Positions 48,733 through 58,440 are shown, numbered from the stretch's first letter. The stretch is DNA of 64,000 nucleotides from JAJCYL01 sp963664285 (GCA_963664285.2 CAXXNX010000054.1:62001-126000); one strand, 5' to 3'. Program-made: numbers and translations. The notes: generated from the sequence alone by a model not told the origin.

Positions 48733-50353
48733 CCCGCATTATTCATAGGCCACCAATTTTGGGATTAATAATGGGTTGCTAACTATTTTTGATTGGAGTG
48801 TATGTATTAATTTGAAGATCAACCAGGTTTCTGGATTTCAAAGGACATTAGAGCGTTTTTTTGTTAGAATTTTTCAATTTTCAGTCAAAGCTCTATTGTG
48901 TTCTTATGGAAGAACATTTTTTTGATTAAACCAAACTGTTTAACTGATCGGTCAGTTCACCGTAAGCAAATCGCCCAGCAGGTATTGATATCTAAAGGCT
49001 CTTGAGAATTGTATTGTCAATGATCTTTTCCTTTCTTTCAGGCACGCCCCAACCTTCATCAGGTAAAGCCGGATATTGTCCACTTGCCATCGTTTAGCAA
49101 AGTGGTGTTTTGTTTTGGCAATTAATAATTTAATCTGCCGGAACATTTCATAACAGAGGGTAGCGATGATTAAACGCATGAAATTGGCCCAGTAGCGATG
49201 ACAGGAAAGCCGGTCGGAATAAGTCATGTTTTTGAGTTCCTTTATTCGATTTTCACTGGCATCACCTCGCTTGACATAAAAATCAAAGTAAATCTGTTGA
49301 GCGGTCATCGCTTCAAAGTTGCTCACAAAGTAACGGACATTCATTCCTTTTCCGGTAGACTCCACTTTGGCGTACAGCTTTTCAGAACGATCCCAGCTTT
49401 TGGCCTGGTAAGTAAACGGGCCAACAAACTCTTGATGTTTGATGATTTTTGAAGCATATTCCTTTTTTACTTCAATGATAGTCTGTTTGGTAAAAGTCTT
49501 TAAAACTTCATTACTACTAATACCTAAACAAAATTGAAGGTCAAACTGCTTAGCTATCCGATAAAAAGATGCTCCTGAAAAGCCACTATCCGCTCGAATA
49601 AGGATCTTTACTGAGGGCAGTTTTTTTCTGATTTTAATGACAATCCTTTTCAATAAGGCCACAAACCATTTGTTGGAGTGACAATTGCCCGGACGTAGTA
49701 CTGGTAAAATGACCTGACCGGTGTTCCCGTCCTTAAAGAACAACTCATGGTACATAGTCTGTCCATAATAGCCATTATACAAACTGAGTTGTTGGGATCC
49801 ATGAGTAGGGTCATCGGTACCATCTACATCAATGATGATTTGACCAGTCTTCTCTTTCAACTCCTCTACATAACGGTCTACAAACCATTGACTCATCTGG
49901 TAGATCAGACTCCGATCGGCCTTGTTTTCAAATCGACTTAAAGTAGGCTGGGAACATAATCCGCTATCTAGTACTTTACGGATCACCGGATCCTCTCGGA
50001 GTTTTTGTTCGTCATTGCAATCCTGATAGCCCTGCATCATTAAAAACACCCGTTGGCGAAGCATTTCTTCATAAGTGTATTCGATAAAAAAGGGGTTTCG
50101 ATAGTCAGGAATCAGTGCGGCGAAGCTTTTTAATAGACCAGTCTTTCTCTCTACTTTTTCACTTAACAATATCGCTCCGTCTGAGCTAATCGCTGATGCT
50201 GAAAAATCAAATTTAAAAGCTTGTTTTCCTCGATAAAATACGGTATCTTTTTCCTTATATTCAGGCATAAATTAATTGCTTATTTTGTTGTCTAACTATC
50301 TCAATATAAGCAATTTATGCCTGTTTTTTATTGTCTACTATGAATTTTTCGGG
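48733..50353 (-). mobile_element. IS1380-family element, copy 7 (intact, 1621 bp)
   Basis: TTAA duplications at 48729-48732 and 50354-50357. Its sequence is the consensus of the set. Together with copy 6 it forms an inverted pair. Confidence 0.95.
48952..50268 (-). CDS. IS1380-family transposase (copy 7)
   Basis: Full-length, identical in protein sequence to the majority form. Confidence 0.95.
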   Translation of the reverse strand: MPEYKEKDTVFYRGKQAFKFDFSASAISSDGAILLSEKVERKTGLLKSFAALIPDYRNPFFIEYTYEEMLRQRVFLMMQGYQDCNDEQKLREDPVIRKVLDSGLCSQPTLSRFENKADRSLIYQMSQWFVDRYVEELKEKTGQIIIDVDGTDDPTHGSQQLSLYNGYYGQTMYHELFFKDGNTGQVILPVLRPGNCHSNKWFVALLKRIVIKIRKKLPSVKILIRADSGFSGASFYRIAKQFDLQFCLGISSNEVLKTFTKQTIIEVKKEYASKIIKHQEFVGPFTYQAKSWDRSEKLYAKVESTGKGMNVRYFVSNFEAMTAQQIYFDFYVKRGDASENRIKELKNMTYSDRLSCHRYWANFMRLIIATLCYEMFRQIKLLIAKTKHHFAKRWQVDNIRLYLMKVGACLKERKRSLTIQFSRAFRYQYLLGDLLTVN

Positions 50354-50426
50354 TTAAGTGCCTCACCAGCATCTTTTATTTGGCGACCACAAGCCCCAAT
50401 CCAAATGGTTATTATACTTTTTTAAA

Positions 50427-51185
50427 TTACTTCGCCTTAAACCTCGTAATAGCCTCCCTGGTAAAATCAGAAAGCACTAATCTTCCGCTGACTTCGGCCC
50501 GTTGAGCAAGTAGGTCGTCCCAGTCTTCTGTCCCTCTCCAAAAAGTCGTTTTAAGCTCCTTCATCGCCATAGGGTTGTATTGAGACAGTTTATTGGCTAA
50601 TCCGGCCACTCCTTTGTCCAGTTCTTCAATTGACTCAAAAACTTCGGCATAGAGACCATGGGTTTGAGCCCAGTAGGCATCATACCACACCTCCGGCTGA
50701 ATGCTCATTTGTGACATCGCAGATAGCCCTACTTTTCTCTCCACCGCCGGCCTACGACAAAAGGACCAATACCAATAGCCAACTCGCTTAATCTTACGGA
50801 GGCGTACTTAGCAGCCAGACAATAATCTACTGCTGAAGCGAGGCCTTACACCCCCGCCTACCGTTTTACCCTGCGCGCGACCAATAATTAGTTTGTGAGA
50901 TTTCCTACAGGCATTGATCACATTGGCAAAGCCCATAAAGAACTTCCTGCCCTCCTCCACGGAGGATATACTGGTTAATTCATCAAAGCTGGCCCCGGCA
51001 CAGAAAGCCCTATCACCTTCGCTTTGAATGATAATGATTTTGATATCGTCTTGCTGTCCGGCTTCGGTAATGGTTTTGGTTAAAGCGCTAAGGACGTCTC
51101 CCGGCAATGAATTGCTCTGAGGATGAAAGAAAGTAATTATCCCTACATCGTTCTCAACTTTTATTTCAACATTTCCTTTTGACAT
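50427..51185 (-). pseudogene. enoyl-CoA hydratase/isomerase of the phenylacetate cluster (two frameshifts)
   Basis: The crotonase-fold protein starts MSKGNVEIKVENDVGIITFF, with the oxyanion-hole segments GDRAFCAGASFDEL and GRAQGKTVGGGV. The next part, GLASAVDYCLAAKYASVRLS then ELAIGIGPFVVG, is in a second frame after one extra base near 50845. A further one-base loss near 50749-50752 leads to VERKVGLSAMSQMSIQ and the C-terminus at 50427. All three pieces fit one protein of about 253 residues. Its place directly after paaZ points to the enoyl-CoA hydratase or isomerase step of phenylacetate breakdown (PaaF/PaaG type). Whether it is really inactive depends on confirming the two indels. Confidence 0.75.
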
Positions 51186-51209
51186 ATGTTATGGAGATTA
51201 TTAGATAAA

Positions 51210-51349
51210 AGAACAAAGAGCAAAGATTCGATCTTCAAAAAATAAAAAATGTACATCCTAATAGCGATTTGGTAAAGATTACAATTATTGATAAGTATTG
51301 TTAATTCAAAACAATCTGTCTATTGTCTTTGTTCTTTGGTCTTTGTTCT
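51210..51349. repeat. inverted AACAAAGAxCAAAGA intergenic repeat pair
   Basis: AGAACAAAGAGCAAAGA at 51210-51226 and its near-perfect reverse complement TCTTTGGTCTTTGTTCT at 51333-51349 (one mismatch) bracket an AT-rich centre between paaZ and the hydratase gene. The right arm continues with further TCTTTGTTC-type units. Confidence 0.55.
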
Positions 51350-51351
51350 AA

Positions 51352-53402
51352 CTAATTTTGGTTTTTCTTTTTAACCATGGTGAGTATGGTAGCAATAGCT
51401 ACAGTCTCATCCGTTTCATCGTAGACATCCACCAAGAACTTGACAATCCCTTTGGCAATGTCATCTTTCTTTTCCTGGTCCATTTTCTCTTTCACCGTTA
51501 GGCGCACACCAATAGTCATTCCGGGGTAAACAGGCTTGGTAAACCGGCACTCTTCCAGTCCATAGTTGAGGAGTACAGGTCCTTTTTTTGCTTCTACAAA
51601 CAATCCTGCCGCCGCAGAAAGCACAAAGTACCCGTGAGCCACTGTTCGCTCAAAGGTGGTTCCTTCCAATGAAGTTGCATCAGTGTGGGCATAAAAATGG
51701 TCCCAGCTGACATTGGCAAAGTTGACGATATCGGCATCAGTCACCGTGCGCTTATGGGTAATGAGGGTCTCTCCAACTTCCAATTCTTCAAAAAACTTAC
51801 TGAAGAGATGCTTGCCCGGATCCTTATACTTCCCACCGTATTGATAGTGATTGGTGACTGCAGTAAGCGTAGTCGGTGTACCTTGTATAGCACATCTTTG
51901 GAGATAATGCAAAACACCTCTCGCACCTCCCATTTCTTCGCCACCACCAGCCCTTCCCGGACCACCATGACTAAGCATAGGCATAGGTGACCCATGACCG
52001 GTACTCTCTTTAGCGCTCTCCCGATTAAGTACCAGTATCCTGCCATGATGTGTGGCCGCCCCAGAACAAAATCCCGGGCTATCTTATCATCACCGGTTGC
52101 AATAGAGGAGCACAATGAGCCCTTGCCCAATTTAGAGAGTTCAATGGCTTCATCAAGATTTTTGTAGGGAATGATGGTGTTGACCGGCCCGAAAGCTTCC
52201 ACATTATGGACAGCCTCACTTTTGAACGGATCTTTGTTGACAAATAATATTGGGGATATGAAAGCCCCCTTATTGGCATCAGCTCCGACAACTTTAACTT
52301 TGCCGGGGTCACCAAATACCAATTCAGAAACTTTCTTTAATTCTTCCACCCGGGCTTTTACCTCCTCTAATTGCTCCTTGCCAGCCAATGCACCCATTCG
52401 CACTCCTTCAACCTGGGGATCTCCAATGGTTGTTTTAGCTAACGCCTGACCCAAACTGATCTGCACATCTTCCACCAATTTCTCGGGAACAATAATCCTT
52501 CTTATCGCGGTACATTTCTGACCGCACTTCACGGTTATTTCCTTTCTCACTTCATTGATGAACAGATCAAACTCTTCAGTGCCCGGTTTCGCATCTTCTC
52601 CCAATATGGCTGCGTTCAAGGAATCTGCTTCTAAATTGAAGGGAACAGACTCTTCGATGACCTTTGGATGGGTTTTCAGTTTCACACCGGTAGCAAAAGA
52701 CCCGGTGAAAGTGACAGTATCCTGGTTAGTAACATGATCAATGATGCCATTTCCATAGCCCGCAACTAGTTGAATGGCACCTTCAGGGACGATTCCGGAG
52801 GTGATAATTTCCTTCACCACCAATTCTGTCAGGTAACAAGTCTGCTCTGCAGGTTTCACTACTGCTGGTACTCCCGCCAGCCAATTGACCGCTACTTTTT
52901 CCAACATCCCCCAAACCGGAAAATTGAAGGCATTGATATGGATGGCAACACCTTCTTTGGGAACCATAATGTGACTGCCTACAAATGTTCCGCCCTTAGA
53001 AAGGCCAACCATATCGCCATCGACGTAGTGCTTCTCGCTGCCAAACTGTCTTCTCAAGCTGGCATATGCAAAGAGATTACCAATACCTCCTTCTATATCA
53101 ATCCATGAGTCTGTGCGAGTAGCACCCGTGGCCCAGCTTAGTTTGTAAAACTTTTCTTTATTTTCTTTAAGATGAAACGCCAGGGCTTTCAACATCAAGC
53201 CCCTATCATAAAAGGTCATTTTGCGTAGTGCCGGCCCACCGGTTTTCCTTCCATAATCAAGCATCTCTTTAAAATCAAGACCTTCGATGCTATGTTTTCC
53301 TACCGGATCACCGGTTATTGCATTATAGAGAACTTCTCCATCACCTCCACCTTCCAACCATTTTCCTTGTAAGTAATGTTGTATTTTCGGTATGCTGCTC
53401 AT
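51352..53402 (-). pseudogene. paaZ: PaaZ, bifunctional oxepin-CoA hydrolase/aldehyde dehydrogenase (one homopolymer frameshift)
   Basis: PaaZ opens the oxepin-CoA ring and oxidises the resulting aldehyde in phenylacetate degradation. The N-terminal aldehyde dehydrogenase domain (about 510 residues) has HINAFNFPVWGMLEKVAVNW, PAVVKPAEQT, the Glu in NLEADSLNAAILG and the catalytic Cys in VKCGQKCTAIRRIIVPE. A lost G in the run at 52059-52062 shifts the frame; restoring it gives AATHHGRILVLNRESAKEST and then MLSHGGPGRAGGGEEMGG. The C-terminal MaoC hydratase domain has KFFEELEVGETLITHKRTVT, DADIVNFANVSWDHFYAHTD and ERTVAHGYFVLSAAAGLFVE. It overlaps paaY by 4 bp. Everything else is intact, so a sequencing error is likely. 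Confidence 0.88.
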
Positions 53403-53992
53403 TCTTGTGTTTCTTTCCAGACTTTATATTTCATTTGTTGTTTTTTCCTGTTTTCAGGTACTTTCCGCAGTGGCTCACATTCGTGTAGTGAATCATAACA
53501 ATCTTTTGGGAGCTGCTGATAAAGTTTGGTTCCCTCGGTTTTCCAACTGATCATTTCATTACTCACTTCTTTTACCACTTTACCCGGATTACCTACCACC
53601 ATGCTTCTCTTTGGGATCTTTGATTCGGCTTTGATAAAGCAAAGTGCGCCGACGATACACTCTTCTCCGATTTCCACATTATCCATAATTACTGCATTCA
53701 TCCCGATCATAGAATTGCGTCCAATTTGGACCCCATGGATGATTGCACCATGTCCGATATGAGCGGATTCCTCCAACCTGACTGAAACTCCAGGGAACAT
53801 GTGGATAGTGCAGTTCTCCTGAACATTACAGCCATCTTTGATCACTATTTCTCCCCAATCACCGCGAATGGCCGCTCCGGGACCTATGTATACATTTTTA
53901 CCAATAATAACATTACCGGTTACAGCTGCTTGCGGATGTATGAATGCAGACTCATGAATAATCGGCTTAAAACCATCAAACTCGTAAACCAT
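53399..53992 (-). CDS. paaY: PaaY-type hexapeptide-repeat protein (gamma carbonic anhydrase fold thioesterase)
   Basis: The 197-residue left-handed beta-helix protein is built of hexapeptide repeats (IHPQAAVTGNVIIGKNVYIG, IKDGCNVQENCTIHMFPGVS, IGHGAIIHGVQIGRNSMIGM, NAVIMDNVEIGEECIVGALC), with the His residues of the zinc site. The C-terminal extension EGTKLYQQLPKDCYDSLHEC is characteristic of PaaY. PaaY removes CoA from dead-end thioesters formed when PaaZ fails. The gene is upstream of and overlaps paaZ, which supports the name. The protein is complete. Confidence 0.88.
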   Translation of the reverse strand: MVYEFDGFKPIIHESAFIHPQAAVTGNVIIGKNVYIGPGAAIRGDWGEIVIKDGCNVQENCTIHMFPGVSVRLEESAHIGHGAIIHGVQIGRNSMIGMNAVIMDNVEIGEECIVGALCFIKAESKIPKRSMVVGNPGKVVKEVSNEMISWKTEGTKLYQQLPKDCYDSLHECEPLRKVPENRKKQQMKYKVWKETQE

Positions 53993-54107
53993 TACTTGGT
54001 ATTTATGCTCAAACTTAACGAACCTGATTCAAACTTATGAGCCCTTCCAAACATTGCATTGTCCCGAGTAATTGAGTACCTTTATTTGTACTCGATTCTT
54101 ACTGTTG

Positions 54108-54314
54108 TTGTCTCAGAATTACAAGATACTAGCAATTTTATTGCTTGGTTGTGGTGGGGGTAATGAAGATTTTGGCCTTCCTGAATACATTAATGTGAAA
54201 GGTGTCTGGGAAGGATTTGACACATACACCAATAATTTGGAAAATCCTGCTTGCTCTTACCACGGCACAATGAATCCAGCGCCTCTATTAGATCGAGGTC
54301 ATTCAAACAATTAA
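54108..54314 (+). CDS. putative small lipoprotein, possibly truncated
   Basis: A frame beginning at TTG 54108 (an upstream ATG at 54072 is also in frame) gives SQNYKILAILLLGCGGGNED, a lipoprotein signal with lipobox LLGC. FGLPEYINVKGVWEGFDTYT and a short end RGHSNN follow. The mature part is only about 55 residues, so the C-terminus may have been lost near 54290. No family is recognised. Confidence 0.4.
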   Translation: MSQNYKILAILLLGCGGGNEDFGLPEYINVKGVWEGFDTYTNNLENPACSYHGTMNPAPLLDRGHSNN

Positions 54315-54330
54315 TCTTCTAGAGGTGCCC

Positions 54331-55551
54331 TTAATCTTCGGTGCACATTTTATTTACTGCCTTTGCTGCAGTTGTCATGCCTAAATTAAGTGCCCAAATA
54401 ACATCTTCGCATGCTCCTTCCTGATCCCTTATGCTGTATCTTGCTACTCCACGGTTGTAAAATGTTATGGCGCTTATCGGATCAAGACTGATGGCTTTAT
54501 CATAATCTGCAATAGCTTGTTCAAAAAAGCGCTCTTTGGTAAAAAGATTACCACGGTTTAAGTAAGCTTTGGCGTAGTCAGGGTTTAAATTGATGGCCGA
54601 TTCATAATCTCTGTATGCACCCCTGAAATCTCTTAATTTTTCTCTGATCATTCCTCGGTTGAGATAATTTTCAAAATCTTTTGCATTGATTTCTATGGCT
54701 TTGTTGTAATCATTAAGCGCACCCCGAAAATCTCCAATATTATATTTTGCCAACCCTCTTTGGGAGTAAGGTTCGTCAAATTCCGGATTCTCATCAATTA
54801 GACTGGTGTACAAATCTATGGACTGATTGTCGTCACTCAACCGAAGCAAATTATAGGTAGCCAGGTCATTTCCCGGATCAATGGTTAAAGCCGTTTCATA
54901 GTCGGCTCTCGCTTCCTCATTTTGGTCTAATTCTTCACGTAAAAGTCCACGGTTAACATAAAAATTGGGATCTGTTCCATTGAGATTAATGGACTCATTA
55001 AAATGATACATGGCTGAGTCGTACTTCAACAATTTGGCTCTAACTAATCCAAGGTAATTGTGGATCTCTGCTTCCTTACCCTCCATCGTCATTACCCCGC
55101 TAACGCCGGATTCATAATTTGATAGCCGGAAGAAAATAGCGTTGGTTTCCCGCATGGGGGTGGTCAATAAAGTGAGGAAATCAGATTCGGCATACTCTAA
55201 TTTTCCCAAATGGAAATAAAGTAATGCCCGTCCGAATAAGGCTTCAATGTGATCAGGAATCATGTGAAGGATGATGTTATAGCCCGTTAAAGCTCCTTCA
55301 TTATCTCCACTATTCTCCCTTGCCACAGCTCTCAGGTAATAGGAGTCCGCATAATAAGCATCAAAACTTAAACTTTTGTTGAAGTGCCTGACAGCTTCCA
55401 TATATCTCTCCTCTTCCAGTGCTTCCCTGCCGAGATCAAAATAATGGTTACGGTAACTTGTACGGCCTCCCCTTATAGCATCTTGTCCAAAGACTAAAGA
55501 AGAGTTTAAGAGAGCAATCAGGGCTAATATCAGTATTGAAAATCTACTCAT
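54331..55551 (-). CDS. secreted TPR-repeat protein
   Basis: The 406-residue protein has a signal peptide (MSRFSILILALIALLNSSLV followed by FGQ) and about nine tetratricopeptide repeats, for example YADSYYLRAVARENSGDNEG, PNFYVNRGLLREELDQNEEA, PYSQRGLAKYNIGDFRGALN, ENYLNRGMIREKLRDFRGAY and ITFYNRGVARYSIRDQEGAC. Likely a periplasmic or outer-membrane scaffold; the partner is unknown. An IS30 element lies directly in front of its start codon, with the 3-bp duplication overlapping the ATG, so native expression is probably changed. Confidence 0.85.
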   Translation of the reverse strand: MSRFSILILALIALLNSSLVFGQDAIRGGRTSYRNHYFDLGREALEEERYMEAVRHFNKSLSFDAYYADSYYLRAVARENSGDNEGALTGYNIILHMIPDHIEALFGRALLYFHLGKLEYAESDFLTLLTTPMRETNAIFFRLSNYESGVSGVMTMEGKEAEIHNYLGLVRAKLLKYDSAMYHFNESINLNGTDPNFYVNRGLLREELDQNEEARADYETALTIDPGNDLATYNLLRLSDDNQSIDLYTSLIDENPEFDEPYSQRGLAKYNIGDFRGALNDYNKAIEINAKDFENYLNRGMIREKLRDFRGAYRDYESAINLNPDYAKAYLNRGNLFTKERFFEQAIADYDKAISLDPISAITFYNRGVARYSIRDQEGACEDVIWALNLGMTTAAKAVNKMCTED

Positions 55552-55559
55552 ATGTAAGT

Positions 55560-56564
55560 TTAAGTAATAAGTGCAATTTTCCTTTGTAGCACTTGCTTTG
55601 CGTTTAGGTAATTAAATTTTCTAACAGGGCGTTCATTGATTTTGTTTTCAACAACTTTGATTTGCTCCTCTGTAACAAATCTAATATCTGTTTTCTTAGG
55701 ATAAAACCTTCTGATTACCCCAATCCTATTTTCAACTGTCCCTTTATCCTGACTAGTATAGGGACGAGTGAAATAGGCATCCACATCAAGGGATTGAGCA
55801 ATCAACTCATGTTTAGAAAATGCCATATCATTATCAAAAGTGAGTGTTTCCAGTTTGTGTTTATCCTGAGAGAGTTCCTCCACAATAGCTTCGGCCATTT
55901 GATCGGCATTTTTACTGTGCATCTTTCTGATTCTGGTAAAAAGACTTGCTCGGTCTGTCATCACCAACAAAGAGCCTTTGTGGTTTTTACCCATCATTAA
56001 ATCGACTTCTATATCTCCCAATCGTTCCCTTTTGTTAATGATCTGGGGTCGCTGTTCAATTGATACCCTATTCGGGATAATACCTCTACGATCTTTTCTG
56101 TTTCCTCGTTTGCGCCTTCGTTTGCCATGTTTTAGATATGTGTATAGTTGTTTGTATTCTTGGTTCTCCTGGCGGTTGGTGTGCTTACATTCCCATATCC
56201 ATTGGTAAATCCATTCATGGCTAAGTGGACATTCTCTCGTTTTCTTTCCCTGATGGCTGATCAATTCAGGACTCCATCTATCTTCTTGGAGCCGGTTAAC
56301 TATCCAGTCTTTCATGGGTTTGGTGAAAATCACTCTTTTTGGCTTTTCTTGATGACGAAGATTGGTCCTCCTTTGTGCATTTGCTGTTCGATAGACACCA
56401 GCTCCCCTACCTCTTGAACCCACATTTCGCTTAAGCTCACGTGAGATCGTAGACGGGTGAAAATGAACGATACAGGCAATCTCCTTTTGAGTAGCTCCTG
56501 TTTTCAATAATGCTTCAATTTGATACCTTTGATCAATACTGAGATGTGTGTAGTTTTTTGACAT
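55560..56564 (-). CDS. IS30-family transposase
   Basis: The 334-residue protein has the N-terminal IS30 helix-turn-helix (LSIDQRYQIEALLKTGATQK, HFHPSTISRELKRNVG), a central region with WSPELISHQGKKTRECPLSH and RGIIPNRVSIEQRPQIINKR, and the DDE core. Catalytic residues are in LGDIEVDLMMGKNHKG (Asp), LETLTFDNDMAFSKH (Asp) and SQDKGTVENRIGVIRRF (Glu). ATG 56564 is the start because MSKNYTHLS matches relatives; the frame also extends to 56585. No disruption is seen. Confidence 0.93.
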   Translation of the reverse strand: MSKNYTHLSIDQRYQIEALLKTGATQKEIACIVHFHPSTISRELKRNVGSRGRGAGVYRTANAQRRTNLRHQEKPKRVIFTKPMKDWIVNRLQEDRWSPELISHQGKKTRECPLSHEWIYQWIWECKHTNRQENQEYKQLYTYLKHGKRRRKRGNRKDRRGIIPNRVSIEQRPQIINKRERLGDIEVDLMMGKNHKGSLLVMTDRASLFTRIRKMHSKNADQMAEAIVEELSQDKHKLETLTFDNDMAFSKHELIAQSLDVDAYFTRPYTSQDKGTVENRIGVIRRFYPKKTDIRFVTEEQIKVVENKINERPVRKFNYLNAKQVLQRKIALIT

Positions 56565-56598
56565 TTTGCAATCCAAAGATTGCACTGCTCAGGCTTTT

Positions 56599-56636
56599 GA
56601 AGGATGAAAAAGCCCTTAAAAGCTTTTTCATCCTTC
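56599..56636 (-). other. 15-bp-stem hairpin between IS30 end and transposase gene
   Basis: GAAGGATGAAAAAGC and its perfect complement GCTTTTTCATCCTTC surround the loop CCTTAAAA. The same hairpin is present in the second IS30 copy near 42207-42255. It would form in any transcript entering the element and could reduce read-through expression of the transposase. Confidence 0.6.
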
Positions 56637-56665
56637 AATTGCACTTATTAGTTGATCTCAGCATA

Positions 56666-56942
56666 ACCTTTCTAACAAAATGCCGTAATTCTGAGGCTTT
56701 GGGCCGGTTATAGGGCCCCGAAGCTGTGAGAATCTTCTGTGATGGGACTCTCACGGGGCTTCCTAAAGCCCCTCAGAGTGACGCCGAAGTATTTGTGTTT
56801 TACCGAGTTCGCTTATTGTAATATAATATACACGGTTACTAGTAATCGCTTCCTCACCAATTTACGAATGATATTTGTTAATGTTGGGATCGCTGCTCAA
56901 TTAGAATAATTCTTAGCTTTGCGCTTTAGAAAACAATGAAGA
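56666..56942. other. intergenic region with palindromic repeat before ffh
   Basis: It contains the hairpin GGGGCTT-CCTA-AAGCCCC (56755-56772), and the text around it (GAGAATCTTCTGTGATG, CTCAGAGTGACGCC) resembles the widespread intergenic repeats of Bacteroidota built on GAATCTTC...CAGAATGACG. The ffh promoter should lie in the last 100 bp, but no clear box is assigned. Confidence 0.45.
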
Positions 56943-58271
56943 ATGTTCGATAATTTAAGTTTTAAACTTGACCAAGCTATTAAGAACCTTAAGGGTCAGG
57001 GTAAAATCACCGATATAAATGTTGCCAGTACGGTAAAAGAAATAAGAAGGGCTTTGATCGATGCGGATGTAAACTTTAAAATCGCCAAGGACGTTACCGA
57101 TTCTATTAGAGAAAAGGCCATGGGAAGAGATGTACTTATCTCCGTTTCTCCGGGCCAATTGCTTACCAAGATCGTTCAGGAAGAACTCACTGAATTAATG
57201 GGCCAAGAGACTGAGGGTATTAATCTACAGGGTGAGCCCAATATAATTCTCATTTCAGGACTTCAAGGGTCAGGAAAGACCACTTTTTCCGCGAAACTTG
57301 CTAATTACCTCAAAAAACAAAATAAAAACGTCCTTCTTGTCGCCTGTGATATATATCGACCAGCTGCTATTGATCAGTTAAAAGTACTGGGAGACCAAAT
57401 TGATATCGAGGTTTTTGCGGAACCTGAGAATAAGGATGTAATAGCTATCGCCAAAAATGCACTGGATCACGCAAAAAAGACTAATAAAAAAACTGTCATT
57501 ATTGATACCGCAGGTCGTTTAGCAATTGATGACGAAATGATGCAGGAGATTGAAAATCTCAAAAAGTCCCTGAATCCTTCAGAAACATTATTTGTAGTGG
57601 ATTCCATGACTGGCCAGGACGCTGTTAATACCGCCAAAACGTTCAATGAACGTTTGGATTACGATGGTGTTGTGCTCACTAAACTTGATGGTGACTCCAG
57701 GGGCGGGGCAGCCCTTACCATTAAGTCGGTTGTCGAAAAACCTATCAAATTCATCTCAACAGGTGAAAAGATGGAAGCCATTGATGTTTTTCATCCGGAT
57801 AGAATGGCTCAGCGAATCCTTGGTATGGGAGATGTTATCTCACTAGTGGAAAAGGCGCAAGATGCATTTGACCAGGATGAAGCGGAGCGATTACAGAAAA
57901 AATTAAGAAAAAACACTTTTGGACTGGATGATTTTCTCTCCCAGTTAGAACAGATCAAAAAGATGGGTAACATCAAAGATCTCATGGGCATGATACCGGG
58001 AATGGGTAAGGCGTTGAAAGATGTGGATTTAGATAATGAGTCTTTCAAACCAATTGAGGCTATCATCAAATCGATGACACAGCAGGAAAAGAGCAGCCCG
58101 GAAATCATCAATGGCAGTCGCAAGAAACGAATTGCTGATGGCAGTGGTACTTCAGTTCAGGAGGTGAATAACTTATTGCGACAGTTCAACGACATGCGAA
58201 AGATGATGAAAACGGTTAATAAGATGGGTGGAATGCAACGGGGTATGGCCAATGCCATGATGAGAAGGTAA
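56943..58271 (+). CDS. ffh: signal recognition particle GTPase Ffh (SRP54)
   Basis: Binds signal sequences of nascent chains and, with 4.5S RNA and FtsY, delivers ribosomes to the membrane. The 442-residue protein has the N domain (MFDNLSFKLDQAIKNLKGQG, VKEIRRALIDADVNFKIAKD), the G domain with G1 LISGLQGSGKTTFSAKLANY, VACDIYRPAAIDQL, G3 VIIDTAGRL and G4 VVLTKLDGDSRGGAAL. It ends in a Met-rich M domain (IKKMGNIKDLMGMIPGMGKA, RMMKTVNKMGG-like end MRKMMKTVNKMGGMQRGM). It is complete. The neighbouring IS30 lies upstream and a degraded gene follows. Confidence 0.97.
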   Translation: MFDNLSFKLDQAIKNLKGQGKITDINVASTVKEIRRALIDADVNFKIAKDVTDSIREKAMGRDVLISVSPGQLLTKIVQEELTELMGQETEGINLQGEPNIILISGLQGSGKTTFSAKLANYLKKQNKNVLLVACDIYRPAAIDQLKVLGDQIDIEVFAEPENKDVIAIAKNALDHAKKTNKKTVIIDTAGRLAIDDEMMQEIENLKKSLNPSETLFVVDSMTGQDAVNTAKTFNERLDYDGVVLTKLDGDSRGGAALTIKSVVEKPIKFISTGEKMEAIDVFHPDRMAQRILGMGDVISLVEKAQDAFDQDEAERLQKKLRKNTFGLDDFLSQLEQIKKMGNIKDLMGMIPGMGKALKDVDLDNESFKPIEAIIKSMTQQEKSSPEIINGSRKKRIADGSGTSVQEVNNLLRQFNDMRKMMKTVNKMGGMQRGMANAMMRR

Positions 58272-58440
58272 ATGAAGCATAAGGTTAAGGAAAAATTAAA
58301 AGTACTTGTACCCAAACTATTCAGATTAGTTGATTGTGATCATCTTAATTGGAATAAAATAGAAGGGAAATTCCAACAAGTCTTTGATGAAAGGGATTAT
58401 AGTTTATCCCAGACGAAGGCTAGTTTTATTGCCGGTGTTA
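58272..58440 (+). CDS. orphan open segment directly after ffh, uncertain
   Basis: ATG follows the ffh stop immediately and opens MKHKVKEKLKVLVPKLFRLV then DCDHLNWNKIEGKFQQVFDE and RDYSLSQTKASFIAG. Up to about 58440 the frame looks protein-like. Beyond it the plus-strand frame is only the antisense of the cyclase-family relic, so the C-terminus is not genuine. It may be the stub of a lost gene or chance. Confidence 0.25.

Larger units (their letters stand above)
55553..56662 (-). mobile_element. IS30-family element (intact, 1110 bp)
   Basis: Termini TGTAAGTTTAAG and GTTGATCTCAGC with ATA duplications at 55550-55552 and 56663-56665. The inner part of both ends shares TAATAAGTGCAATT as an inverted repeat. 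This copy supplies the reference for the two damaged IS30 copies of the window. Confidence 0.92.

Noticed and set aside
51205..51350. A short CRISPR-like array from repeated CAAAGA units.
   Set aside because: The units are irregular, inverted and without spacers; no cas genes are in the window.
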